DNA of 64,000 nt from Chthoniobacterales bacterium (GTDB lineage Bacteria > Verrucomicrobiota > Verrucomicrobiia > Chthoniobacterales > UBA6821). Positions 17,651-26,734 of the stretch are shown here, piece by piece; position 1 is the stretch's first letter, and each line of letters begins with the position of its first letter. Under the pieces are notes generated by a model. That model saw only the letters and a list, made by a program, of their open reading frames with translations, had not been told where the DNA came from and did not search any database. The stretch is taken from the NCBI GenBank assembly GCA_019747735.1, contig JAIEQL010000032.1, forward strand, positions 27,541-91,540. Reading direction: 5' to 3'. The position numbers were made by a program, and so were the translations under genes.

Positions 17651-19000
17651 ATGAGCCTTCATCACCCTTCTTCAGCGGCATCCATGTCCGATCGTCCAGT
17701 ACGCACTCGTTTTGCTCCCTCCCCAACAGGCCTACTCCATATCGGCTCAGCTCGTGCAGCCCTTTTTAACTGGCTCTACGCACGCAAACATGGAGGCACT
17801 TTTATCTTGCGCGTCGAAGACACCGATCACAGCCGCAATACACGAGAAGCAGAGCAGGTCATCTTTGATGGATTGCACTGGCTTGGGCTCGATTGGGATG
17901 AAGGCCCTCTTAAAGGAGGCTCTTATGGGCCTTATTATCAAAGCGAACGTAATCGTATCTATGAGGAGTACCTTGCGCGTTTGGAAAAAAACGGTCATCT
18001 CTACGAAGACCACGGAGCCATTCGCTTTCGCTCTCCCCGTGAAAAGGTCCTTGTCGATGACCTCGTTTGCGGAAAAATAGAGTTTGATTTAACAAACCCC
18101 ATTACCCATCCCGATATCACGTTACGCCGACCAGATGGTTCTTGGATTTTCCACTTCGTCAATGTCGTTGATGACATCGAAATGGAAATTAGTCATGTCA
18201 TCCGTGGTGAAGATCATCTTTCCAATACCCCAAAGCATCTTGAGCTTTACCGAGCCCTACGAGCTGACCCTCCTCACTTTGCACACACTCCCCTCATCCT
18301 CAACCGCGATGGAAGCAAGATGAGCAAGCGTGACAAAGGGGTCAATCTCGGTCTTTATCCGGAAGAAGGATATGCTCCTGAAGCTCTTCGCAATTACCTT
18401 TGCTTACTTGGCTGGTCTCCCAAAGACAACCGTGAGATTCTCGACATCGGAGAAATCACACAGCTCTTTGAACTCAATCATATCAATCGTCGCGGAGCTG
18501 CTTTCGATCCTGACAAATGTTTTTGGATGAATGGCCAGTATTTGCTTCAGATGGATTTGGCACGCTATGCCGAACTGGCAATACCCTTTCTCCAAAAAGC
18601 AGGCCTTCATTGGGAGAAATGGGAATATCTGGAAAGAGTACTCTCTATTGTAAAACCAAAAATCAAATTACTTGCTGACCTTCCCGATTGGGTACGTCCT
18701 TTCTTCACGGATGATTTTCCTTTTGAAGAAGTCGCTGTGGAAAAATACCTCACCACTCCAGAAGCTAAGAAAAATCTGGCAACACTTGCCAAGGCTCTTG
18801 CTGAAGTTGATCGTTGGGAAGCCTCTTTCGTGGAAACAGCTCTCAAAGCTACCGCAACAGCTCTCGGCGTCAAAACTGGAGACCTTGTCCATCCAGCACG
18901 CGTTGCCGTTAGCGGACGTTCCATCGGCGCTGGCCTTTACGAAACGTTTGAAGTTTTGGGAAAAGAAAAGACATTGCAGCGGCTGATAAAACAAGTCTAA
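17651..19000 (+). CDS. gltX: Glutamyl-tRNA synthetase
   Basis: Charges tRNA-Glu with glutamate. It has the class I HIGH-type motif in RFAPSPTGLLHIGSARAAL and the KMSKS-type loop SKMSKRDKGVNLG, with VEDTDHSRN and HVIRGEDHLSNTPKH between them. The length (about 450 residues) is normal. ATG at 17651 and at 17684 (MSDRPVRTRF) are both possible; the second gives the more usual N-terminus. Neither has a Shine-Dalgarno sequence. The specificity could extend to tRNA-Gln in organisms that use GatCAB, but gat genes are not in the window. Confidence 0.94.
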   Translation: MSLHHPSSAASMSDRPVRTRFAPSPTGLLHIGSARAALFNWLYARKHGGTFILRVEDTDHSRNTREAEQVIFDGLHWLGLDWDEGPLKGGSYGPYYQSERNRIYEEYLARLEKNGHLYEDHGAIRFRSPREKVLVDDLVCGKIEFDLTNPITHPDITLRRPDGSWIFHFVNVVDDIEMEISHVIRGEDHLSNTPKHLELYRALRADPPHFAHTPLILNRDGSKMSKRDKGVNLGLYPEEGYAPEALRNYLCLLGWSPKDNREILDIGEITQLFELNHINRRGAAFDPDKCFWMNGQYLLQMDLARYAELAIPFLQKAGLHWEKWEYLERVLSIVKPKIKLLADLPDWVRPFFTDDFPFEEVAVEKYLTTPEAKKNLATLAKALAEVDRWEASFVETALKATATALGVKTGDLVHPARVAVSGRSIGAGLYETFEVLGKEKTLQRLIKQV

Positions 19001-19340
19001 GCGGATTGAATAAGATTAACAGGGATGGAAACGATAGATAAAGAAATTCGGGTTACTTCTGTTCAAAATAAGAATAAGAAATAGCCACAAAAGAACACAA
19101 AGAAACACAAAGAAAAAGGCTCGTTGTTTTTTAAAAAAGTTAGCTAATTATTCTTATTGCATTTTTTCAGTTACTTATAAGCAACTGAAAAGGGAAGAAG
19201 ACTTTTTAAGGAAACTTAATGTTTTTATTTAGCATCTTTGCGTTTCTTTGTGTTCTTTTGTGGCTATTCATTTTTTCTGCCATCCCTTCCATCGCTTCCA
19301 TCCCTGTTAATCTCTTATAAATTTCTATCTCTGTTAATCC
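19001..19340. repeat. Large imperfect inverted repeat of dispersed oligomers before uppS
   Basis: The left half has AAGATTAACAGGGATGGAAA, then AGCCACAAAAGAACACAAAG and AAACACAAAG. The right half carries the complements in reverse order (CTTTGTGTTCTTTTGTGGCT, then TTCCATCCCTGTTAATCT). The whole stretch could fold back on itself. A single copy of the AGCCRCAAAAGAACACAA unit also overlaps the stop of the epimerase at 34669-34690. No gene is seen. Confidence 0.65.
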
Positions 19341-20048
19341 ATGAACCTCCCCTCTCCACCCCGCCACATTGCTATTATTATGGATGGAAATGGCCGCTGG
19401 GCACAGCAGCGTGGATGGCTCAGAACCAAAGGCCACGAACAAGGCTCTCAATCGGTGCGCGAGTCCCTTGATGCCTGCCTCGAAGCAGGAGTGGAGTACC
19501 TTACACTTTATGCTTTTTCCTCAGAGAATTGGAAACGTCCAGCCTTCGAAGTGCAAGGCCTGATGACTCTTCTCGAGCATTATTTAAATGAAAAGGTTCA
19601 TGAGCTAAAAGAAAATGGAATTCGATTTCAGGCGATAGGCCGCCTTGAAAAACTTCCACCAAAAGTACAGCAGCTCTTAAAAAAAACAACGGAAGCAACA
19701 GCAGGGCATTCCAAGCTCACCTTAACATTGGCCCTCAATTATGGAGGACGTGATGAAATCGTTGATGCTATTAAGGCAATCGCCCAAAAAGTTCTTCGAG
19801 AGGAAATAGATCTTGAGAACATTACTACTGATGTTGTAGCCAATCACCTTTATACAGCCGGCATGCCAGATCCAGACTTGTTTATAAGGACCTCTGGAGA
19901 AATGAGAATTTCTAATTTTCTCCTCTGGCAACTTAGTTACACCGAAATTTATGTTACTTCCAAATTTTGGCCTGATTTTAAAAAAGCTGATCTTTTAACA
20001 GCAATTGAGGAATATAAAAAACGTGAGAGAAGGTTTGGGAAAGCGTAG
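19341..20048 (+). CDS. uppS: Isoprenyl transferase (undecaprenyl diphosphate synthase)
   Basis: Cis-prenyltransferase that makes the C55 lipid carrier for peptidoglycan and surface glycans. The 235-residue product shows HIAIIMDGNGRWAQQRG, LTLYAFSSENWKRP, NYGGRDEIVDA and DLFIRTSGEMRISNFLLWQ. These include the catalytic Asp and the Arg/Ser residues that bind diphosphate. The length is typical. The start at ATG 19341 is preceded by repeat sequence, not a Shine-Dalgarno site. In other bacteria it often neighbours cdsA and dxr; neither is adjacent here. Confidence 0.95.
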   Translation: MNLPSPPRHIAIIMDGNGRWAQQRGWLRTKGHEQGSQSVRESLDACLEAGVEYLTLYAFSSENWKRPAFEVQGLMTLLEHYLNEKVHELKENGIRFQAIGRLEKLPPKVQQLLKKTTEATAGHSKLTLTLALNYGGRDEIVDAIKAIAQKVLREEIDLENITTDVVANHLYTAGMPDPDLFIRTSGEMRISNFLLWQLSYTEIYVTSKFWPDFKKADLLTAIEEYKKRERRFGKA

Positions 20049-20234
20049 TTTTGTTAGGAAGATCCTTCGATAAATCGTATTTGTATTTCTTTAAGGAAAA
20101 GCATGATCAATGCTGCGCAGTAGCAAAGCTCACTGAAACTCAAACTGATAATTCAAACTTCATCTCATCTAATTTCTTTCTTCATAAGTAAACCTGGCTT
20201 CAACGATTGATGATGCCCTTTAACTAAAAACCCC

Positions 20235-21788
20235 ATGGCTCCTAAAAAAAACTACTACCACTTCCCTAGCGCCACACCTTATCGTTCAGGTTATCACGGA
20301 ATTGATAGCATTTTTTCTTGGACAATTTTTATTTTTTTCCTCATTGGATTTGCTCTCTTTTGCTGGGTGGGAAGTTTTTATGTCTTTGGACATCCCGAAA
20401 AAACCACCAATTATCGTCTTCTGAAATATCTTCACAAAATAGAAGAACCGCAGCGTTTTGAAGTAACCACGGTCCCACGAGGTGAATTTTTCAAGCCGGC
20501 AGAACTCTTAGAGCATTTTGGCCATTTAGAACCCACTCAATTGCAGCAGCTCAATGCAACGTTGCTACGCCATTTTCTCCGCAATTATCATCAAACTCGT
20601 GACTTGATTCCTTATGCTGTTGGGACTTACAAAATAGTAGCATTATTACCGCTTGATCAGCAGAAGCTCTTTTTTCCTGGCATGGTGGCTCTTCTTCAAG
20701 CAGTAGACCAACCCAACGTTTTTTTAGAACAGATTTTGACAACTGATGTTGCAAACCTACCTGCTCTCCAAAACACACTTGCCTTGGGAAAAGAAGTAAA
20801 ATTGGAGAAGCCTGTCGACTTTTCTGCCATCATTTTCATCGAGCTTCTTCCACATGGAGGGATCAAAGTAACCGCAGCACCTCTTCTTTATGGTAGTTAT
20901 GCAGCAACAGAAGATTCCCAATCTTTCACACTGCAACCACCAACACAAGTTAACATTACCGCCGGCCTCCCATTTTTTACAGCCACTGAAGCGGCAGAAT
21001 GCATTGGCACTGCACAAGGCACTCCAGCCCCTCCCTCCACCAATAAGGAACTTATTCACAGTGTAAAAAACGCCTCCGCGATTTCTCCTACAACAAAACC
21101 CAACTTGTGTAGCAAGGAAGAGACAACCAACTTACTCACGCCTAATAAAGAACCTAATCTCGCTCCTGCTATTCCTGCAAACCAGCCTGCGGCACTCCCT
21201 GCTATTGCCGTCACTACCTCTAAAAAAGAGATCCCTGTTCCACCACCAGTCTCCCCATCTCCGATAGCAAACACCCCCTCACTCTCACCACCTTCACAAA
21301 CGCAGAGCAATGATTTGTCATCAACAATAACAACTCCGAAAGATTCTTTTTCGAGTTCTTTGACAACCACAGCAGCACTCCCTTCTTCTTCAACAACAAC
21401 TTCAGTGCCTACTGCTGTTAGTAGCAATAGTGAATGGCCTCTCTATGAACCTGGAAAAATGCCGCGAGGACGATTAATTGACACTACAGAGATCCCCTAC
21501 CTTGCAGCACAAGGACTCGCTGGAGAGCGACTCTATCTTGAAGGCAACTTCGTCGTCACGGCTTCCGGACTTGATCGTGCGGTCTTACGCTATCAATCCA
21601 CAACAACTGAATTACCATTAAGTCGTATCGGAAAAATTAGAATTATCGCCCTTTTTCCTACAGGCATGACTCCCCCTACCGAAGGTCTTTCACTCACTCG
21701 AGACGTCTCTCATCCCTTGATGATTACTGATGTTAAAAAGGAAAATGATGGGACGGTGAATCTCTATGTCAGGGAAATCACGAAGTAG
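20235..21788 (+). CDS. Membrane-anchored protein with Pro/Ser/Thr-rich linker, unknown function
   Basis: Not recognised. The 517-residue product has one membrane segment near residues 27-50 (FSWTIFIFFLIGFALFCWVG), so most of it is probably periplasmic. Residues about 60-240 look folded. Residues about 255-400 are Pro/Ser/Thr-rich and probably a flexible linker. The last about 110 residues form a second folded part (EWPLYEPGKMPRGRLIDTTE and onward). A cell-wall or envelope role would fit its place after uppS, but there is no direct evidence. It ends 9 bases before the methyltransferase gene. Confidence 0.6.
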   Translation: MAPKKNYYHFPSATPYRSGYHGIDSIFSWTIFIFFLIGFALFCWVGSFYVFGHPEKTTNYRLLKYLHKIEEPQRFEVTTVPRGEFFKPAELLEHFGHLEPTQLQQLNATLLRHFLRNYHQTRDLIPYAVGTYKIVALLPLDQQKLFFPGMVALLQAVDQPNVFLEQILTTDVANLPALQNTLALGKEVKLEKPVDFSAIIFIELLPHGGIKVTAAPLLYGSYAATEDSQSFTLQPPTQVNITAGLPFFTATEAAECIGTAQGTPAPPSTNKELIHSVKNASAISPTTKPNLCSKEETTNLLTPNKEPNLAPAIPANQPAALPAIAVTTSKKEIPVPPPVSPSPIANTPSLSPPSQTQSNDLSSTITTPKDSFSSSLTTTAALPSSSTTTSVPTAVSSNSEWPLYEPGKMPRGRLIDTTEIPYLAAQGLAGERLYLEGNFVVTASGLDRAVLRYQSTTTELPLSRIGKIRIIALFPTGMTPPTEGLSLTRDVSHPLMITDVKKENDGTVNLYVREITK

Positions 21789-21797
21789 ATTGAAGCC

Positions 21798-22946
21798 TTG
21801 AACTCTCCATCTTCTCCTTCAGTTTTTGGCCCTCAAGCATCAGCCTCCAATACCCCCAGCCTTTCTTTTTCCTTTTCTAACTTTTTACAAGAAGCCCTCT
21901 ATCACCCAGAGCGGGGGTTTTATGCTTCTGCGCGTGCTCAGATTGGAAAACAAGGAGATTTTTTTACCAATGTGAGTGTCGGTCCTATTTATGGAACGAT
22001 TCTTGCTCTTGTGTTTGAAGAAATCTGGCAGCGTCTTGGATCTTCTGATCCTTTTTTTATCATCGAGCAAGGAGCCAACGATGGAAGGCTTGCTCACGAC
22101 ATTTTGGAAGCACTTCAAAAAAAAGGAAACGCTCAGCTCAGCAAGAGTCTTCACTACATTATCGTTGAACCCTTCCCACTCCTGCAGCAACAACAGCAAG
22201 CGACCTTAAAAAAATGGAAAAATGTTTCTTGGGTTGCTGATAATAAAGAACTCCCCTTGTTTGAAGGAATTTATTTTTCTAATGAACTGGTCGATGCTTT
22301 TCCCTTTGATCTTTTGCGTTGGGATGGAAGCTGCTGGCTGGAGCAGCGCGTGCTGTGCAACGAAGATGGCTCCTTCATTTGGACCACAGAACCCATTCAC
22401 GATCCAGCGTTAGAGCACGTTGCAAAAAAACTTCCCAAGACACTTCCCCTCGACTTTCTCTGGGAGGTCCGTCTGGGTGTACGCCCATGGCTGAAGGCAA
22501 TTGCAGAGCGGATGCAACGAGGAGTACTCTTAGTTGCTGATTATGGATATGCCGGTGCAGATCGTTTTGCCGCTTACCGAACGCAAGGGAGCATTGCCTG
22601 TTATGAGCAACATCGCCGTTACGACAACCCACTCGAAAAAGTTGGCGAGCGCGACATCACCGCTCACGTCGATTTTACCGACCTTACAGAGGCAGGCTTG
22701 GAAGCGGGATGGGAGTTTTTAGGATTTACCGATCAACACCACTTTCTTGTCGGAGCCGCAGAAGAATGGCTTCGAAGCCTCGAAGGAAAAGCCAAGGATC
22801 CTAATATTCAAAAAATGTTACGAGGCTTACACACCTTGATGCATCCAGAAACCATGGGACGTTCTTTTCAGTTTTTAGGCTTAGGGAAAAAGATGAAGAC
22901 CACACCACCACTAAATGCTTTTCGTTATGGACTTAGTACTTTTTGA
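21798..22946 (+). CDS. SAM-dependent methyltransferase, MidA/NDUFAF7 (DUF185) family
   Basis: The 382-residue product matches the DUF185 family related to mitochondrial NDUFAF7, which methylates an arginine of complex I. It shows FSNFLQEALYHPERGFYASA, QGDFFTNVSVGPIYG, IIEQGANDGRLAHDILEAL (SAM-binding), IYFSNELVDAFPFDLLRW and LLVADYGYAG. The start is TTG at 21798. The C-terminus overlaps the start of the HAD gene, which implies coupling. The bacterial substrate is not established. Confidence 0.85.
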   Translation: MNSPSSPSVFGPQASASNTPSLSFSFSNFLQEALYHPERGFYASARAQIGKQGDFFTNVSVGPIYGTILALVFEEIWQRLGSSDPFFIIEQGANDGRLAHDILEALQKKGNAQLSKSLHYIIVEPFPLLQQQQQATLKKWKNVSWVADNKELPLFEGIYFSNELVDAFPFDLLRWDGSCWLEQRVLCNEDGSFIWTTEPIHDPALEHVAKKLPKTLPLDFLWEVRLGVRPWLKAIAERMQRGVLLVADYGYAGADRFAAYRTQGSIACYEQHRRYDNPLEKVGERDITAHVDFTDLTEAGLEAGWEFLGFTDQHHFLVGAAEEWLRSLEGKAKDPNIQKMLRGLHTLMHPETMGRSFQFLGLGKKMKTTPPLNAFRYGLSTF

Positions 22947-23604
22947 TCTAGACCACACCCTCCTCAATGGCGATACCCAAATGGAATGGGGATGTTATCT
23001 CGCTGATCACGACCTGCTCGACTTACAGGTCTACAAAGCCAAGATGGCTTATTTTGATGAAAAGTATGATCAAGGAAACTTAGACATTGCAGAACTACTA
23101 GAATTTCAGTTCAAAATATTAGCTTCTTATTCTTTTGAAAAACTTGATGCTTTACGTCATGACTTTGTCAAAAAGAGAATTCGCCCTTTAATTACAGAAG
23201 CCGGTTGGAAGGCCCTTCACAAGCACCGTGAAAAAGGAGACGAGATCATTCTCATCACAGCTACCAATGAATTTCTCACAAAACCGATTGCAGAACTCTT
23301 AGCAATTAAACATCTCATCGCTTCTCAAGAAGAGCGGGATGCTCATGGTCGTTACACGGGAGGCACTACTGGCACTCCTTCTTATCGTGAAGGAAAAATA
23401 ACCCGCCTGCGAGAATGGCTAGCAAAACAAGGTCATTGCTGGGAGGATTTTCAATCTATTTGGTTTTATAGCGATTCTCATAATGACCTTCCGCTACTCT
23501 CCTTGGTAGACCATCCAATGATTGTTAATCCAGATAAAAAACTGCTTCTTCATGCCCAAGAGCAAGGTTGGCAGATTGTTGATTTTGGCGTGAAAAGAAT
23601 TTGA
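22927..23604 (+). CDS. HAD-superfamily IB hydrolase (SerB-like phosphatase)
   Basis: A cytosolic phosphatase of the HAD IB subfamily. It has catalytic motif I (LVLFDLDHTLLNGDT), motif II (EIILITATNEF) and motif IV (IWFYSDSHNDLPLL). About 225 residues. ATG at 22927 (MDLVLFDLDH) lies inside the end of the previous gene; an ATG at 22915 is also in frame. The substrate is unknown; related proteins act on phosphoserine or lipid-head-group phosphates. Confidence 0.85.
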   Translation: MDLVLFDLDHTLLNGDTQMEWGCYLADHDLLDLQVYKAKMAYFDEKYDQGNLDIAELLEFQFKILASYSFEKLDALRHDFVKKRIRPLITEAGWKALHKHREKGDEIILITATNEFLTKPIAELLAIKHLIASQEERDAHGRYTGGTTGTPSYREGKITRLREWLAKQGHCWEDFQSIWFYSDSHNDLPLLSLVDHPMIVNPDKKLLLHAQEQGWQIVDFGVKRI

Positions 23605-23632
23605 ACTTACTTTTTAAAATTTTAATTTTTTG

Positions 23633-25429
23633 ATGATTCGGGTTGCTGATTATATTGCTCAAGAATTAAGTCTTCGTGGTATTAGGGATGTATTCATGGT
23701 CACAGGTGGGGCAGCGATGCATCTCAATGATGCTTTTGGGCGCTCCAAGGAACTAAAAATAACTTGTTGTCATCATGAGCAAGCATGTGCCATTGCTGCT
23801 GAAAGCTACTTTCGTCTTACCAATCGTCTTGCGGCGGTTAACGTCACCGCAGGTCCTGGAGGGATTAATGCACTCAATGGTGTTTTTGGAGCCTATGTTG
23901 ACTCGATGGGAATGATCATTCTTTCAGGTCAATCCAAATGGGAAACACTCGTGCGCTCGACCTCTCTTCCACTGCGTCAACTAGGAGATCAAGAAGTTGA
24001 TATTGTAGATATGGTGAAAAAGATCACCAAATATGCCGTTGTCATCCAAGACCCTGAAAGCATTCGCTATCATCTTGAGCGAGCTCTCTACCTCGCTATC
24101 CACGGTCGTCCTGGTCCTGTTTGGTTGGATATCCCGATCAATGTACAAGGAGCCATGATTGATCCTGAGAAGCTTGAACCGTACAATTGCAAAGAAGATG
24201 AAATTATTTTTGAAACAAAACATTTAAAGCAAGAGTTAGAAAAAATCATCACTCTACTTGCAGCTGCAAAGAGACCTGTGATCTACGCTGGCACAGGGAT
24301 TCGTCTTGCGGATCAATACGAAACCTTTTTTCAACTTGTTCATCGTTTAAGAATTCCTGTTGTCACAGCTTGGAACTCTAACGATCTGTTGCCTGACGAT
24401 GATCCTGTTTATGCAGGACGTCCAGGAACCGTAGGTAATAGAACAGGTAACTTCGTCGTGCAGAATGCCGATTTTGTTCTCGTCTTAGGATCTCGCCTTA
24501 ATATTCGACTTATTTCCTACAATTGGAAAAATTTTGCACCTCATGCCACACTCGCCATGGTTGATATTGATGCTGCCGAGCTCAAAAAACCTACGTTGAA
24601 GATCGATATTCCTATCCATGCTAATCTGCGAGAAGCGCTCCCACTTTTACTCCAAACCTCTGAACACTGGCAGCCTCATCATCCAGAGTGGATGACCTGG
24701 TGCAAAAAAAACTTGGAACGTTATCCCATCGTCACTCCGGCCATGAAAAAACAGGAGAATGGAATTAATCCTTACTTTTTAATGGAGCAACTTTTTTTAC
24801 AGTTAGAAGAAAAGGAGATTATTGTCTGTGCCGATGGGACTGCTTCTGTCGTTTCTATGCAGGCTGCCACGATAAAATCAAAACAACGTCTTTTTCATAA
24901 CTCTGGCTGCGCCTCGATGGGCTACGATCTTCCTGCTGTTATTGGAGCAGCTGTAGCACTCTCTGATCACAAGCGTTTTATTTGTATTGCTGGGGATGGA
25001 AGTATCATGATGAACCTTCAAGAGCTGCAGACAATTGTTCATCATCATTTCCCTGTAAAAATTTTTATTTTAAACAATCACGGATATCACTCTATTCGAC
25101 AAACACAGCACAACTTTTTTGCAGATAATATCGTTGGCTGCGACACGGAATCAGGATTAAGTTTTCCTGATTTTCAAAAAGTAGCTGCAGCTTTTGATCT
25201 TTATTTTGAGCGAATTTCCACACACGCTGAGATGGAACCTACTATTAAAAAAATACTTACTCACCCTGGCGCTACAATTTGCGAGGTAATGTTAAATCTT
25301 CAACAATCTTTTGAACCCAAACTGGCTTCTAGAAAATTGGACAATGGTATCATGGTCACCGCAAACCTTGAAGATATGGCTCCTTTTTTATCGCGAGAAG
25401 AATTAGCAGAAAACAATCTTGTTTCCTAA
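23633..25429 (+). CDS. Thiamine-diphosphate enzyme, acetolactate-synthase-like
   Basis: A ThDP-dependent enzyme of the acetolactate synthase/pyruvate oxidase type. About 598 residues from ATG 23633. The N-terminal domain has the activating Glu in CCHHEQACAIAAE, followed by NVTAGPGGINALNGVFGAYV. The C-terminal ThDP motif runs from GDGSIMMNLQELQTI to ILNNHGY. It stands directly before a NeuB-like synthase and glycosyl-transfer genes. A role in making an unusual surface sugar (compare YerE-type ThDP enzymes that add two-carbon branches) is more likely than branched-chain amino acid synthesis. No ilvN or ilvC is nearby. The substrate is inferred only. Confidence 0.8.
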   Translation: MIRVADYIAQELSLRGIRDVFMVTGGAAMHLNDAFGRSKELKITCCHHEQACAIAAESYFRLTNRLAAVNVTAGPGGINALNGVFGAYVDSMGMIILSGQSKWETLVRSTSLPLRQLGDQEVDIVDMVKKITKYAVVIQDPESIRYHLERALYLAIHGRPGPVWLDIPINVQGAMIDPEKLEPYNCKEDEIIFETKHLKQELEKIITLLAAAKRPVIYAGTGIRLADQYETFFQLVHRLRIPVVTAWNSNDLLPDDDPVYAGRPGTVGNRTGNFVVQNADFVLVLGSRLNIRLISYNWKNFAPHATLAMVDIDAAELKKPTLKIDIPIHANLREALPLLLQTSEHWQPHHPEWMTWCKKNLERYPIVTPAMKKQENGINPYFLMEQLFLQLEEKEIIVCADGTASVVSMQAATIKSKQRLFHNSGCASMGYDLPAVIGAAVALSDHKRFICIAGDGSIMMNLQELQTIVHHHFPVKIFILNNHGYHSIRQTQHNFFADNIVGCDTESGLSFPDFQKVAAAFDLYFERISTHAEMEPTIKKILTHPGATICEVMLNLQQSFEPKLASRKLDNGIMVTANLEDMAPFLSREELAENNLVS

Positions 25430-25455
25430 AAATTTTATCAACTTAGAAAATAATA

Positions 25456-26541
25456 ATGACCATTAATCGAGATTTTTTTGAAGAACTTTTCGTCCTTGAA
25501 ATGGCCAATAATCACTGGGGAAACTTGGATCGAGCTTTAAAAATTGTTGCTGATTTTTCTAAAGTTGTTCGTTTTAACAATGTGCGTGCAACCATCAAGT
25601 TTCAACTCAGAGATGTAGATAATTTTATCCATCGTGATTTTCGCAATCGAAAGGATATTCGTTATATTCAAAAAACACTCGATACAAAAATGTCACGAGA
25701 ACATTTTGAAATCATCGTTGACGCCATTGAGCAGAGTGGCTGTATTCCAAGTGCCACTCCCTTCGACGAAGCATCTGTCGACTTTTGTGAAAAATTAGAG
25801 TTACCCTTAATTAAAATTGCTAGTTCTGATATCAATGATTGGTTCTTAATTGAGCATATTGCCAAGACTCGCAAGCCTGTCATTGCTTCCTCAGGAGGTT
25901 CTTCACTCAAAGATACTGATGATCTTGTAACTTTTTTTGCCAATCGTAAAATTCCCTTAGCCCTGAATCACTGCGTCTCTCTTTATCCAACTGAAGATGA
26001 CGATCTCCAAATAAATCAAATCGATTTTTTAAAAAAGCGATACCCTAATAACACGATCGGCTTTTCTACACACGAATATCATGACTGGGAAACCAGTATA
26101 GCGATTGCTTATGCTAAGGGAGCTCGCACTTTTGAGCGCCATATTGATATTGAAACAGAAAGTCTTCCTTTTTCTCCTTATTGCAGTTTACCCTATCAAA
26201 TTGATCTTTGGTTTAAAGCTTTTCGACGGGCTAAAGCTATGTGCGGTTATCCAGGAACAGTGAAACGCACACCACTTTCAGAAGAATCAAAATATTTGGA
26301 CACGCTTGTTCGGGGTGTTTACGCTAAAAAGGATCTTAAAAGAGGAGATGAGCTTAATGAGAAAGATCTCTATCTTGCTATCCCATTGCAGAAAGGCCAG
26401 ATTTCTTGCCGGGAAATTATGAACGGTCATACGCTCTTAGTAGATCTAAAACAAGATACTCCTTTGATGATTGACCAAATTGATACTCCTTATGCCTATG
26501 CCCCTGAGCTGAAAAAGAGCATTTATCATCGAGGCATCTAG
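25456..26541 (+). CDS. NeuB-like nonulosonic acid synthase with SAF domain
   Basis: Probably condenses phosphoenolpyruvate with a hexose derivative to make a nine-carbon (sialic-acid-like) sugar acid. The 361-residue product has the N-terminal TIM barrel (LEMANNHWGNLDRALKIVAD; SATPFDEASVDF; IKIASSDINDWFLI; NHCVSLYP) and a C-terminal antifreeze-like SAF domain (RGVYAKKDLKRGDELNEKDL onward). It follows the ThDP gene by 26 bases. No CMP-sugar synthetase is present in the window, so activation of the product must be encoded elsewhere. Confidence 0.82.
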   Translation: MTINRDFFEELFVLEMANNHWGNLDRALKIVADFSKVVRFNNVRATIKFQLRDVDNFIHRDFRNRKDIRYIQKTLDTKMSREHFEIIVDAIEQSGCIPSATPFDEASVDFCEKLELPLIKIASSDINDWFLIEHIAKTRKPVIASSGGSSLKDTDDLVTFFANRKIPLALNHCVSLYPTEDDDLQINQIDFLKKRYPNNTIGFSTHEYHDWETSIAIAYAKGARTFERHIDIETESLPFSPYCSLPYQIDLWFKAFRRAKAMCGYPGTVKRTPLSEESKYLDTLVRGVYAKKDLKRGDELNEKDLYLAIPLQKGQISCREIMNGHTLLVDLKQDTPLMIDQIDTPYAYAPELKKSIYHRGI

Positions 26542-26570
26542 CCCGAGTTTTGCTATCTGACAAAGGTATA

Positions 26571-26733
26571 TATAGTCAAATTACTTAGAAATTACACAAA
26601 ATTGACTTGATCTTTCCAGGAAAAGACTGCGTTCTCATTACTCCCGTTATAAGATATAGCGCTCGCTCTTCGGCCTTGCCTTTTCTAAAAATCTCTGCGT
26701 TCTTTCATGTAATTTCTAAGTAATTTGACTATA
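26571..26733. mobile_element. Miniature inverted-repeat element, family D, copy 1
   Basis: 163 bp with ends TATAGTCAAATTACTTAGAA and the inverse, in a TA context. The copy at 55192-55354 has the same length and runs in reverse. Its right end abuts the ATG of the glycosyltransferase at 26735, so the element forms that gene's entire immediate leader. Confidence 0.85.
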
Positions 26734-26734
26734 T

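Noticed and set aside
18334..18352. AAAGGGGTCAA in gltX as another REP copy
   Set aside because: It encodes the conserved KMSKS-loop sequence RDKGVNLG and has no inverse partner.
19001..19340. CRISPR-like array
   Set aside because: The repeats are inverted and not evenly spaced; there are no spacers and no cas genes in the window.
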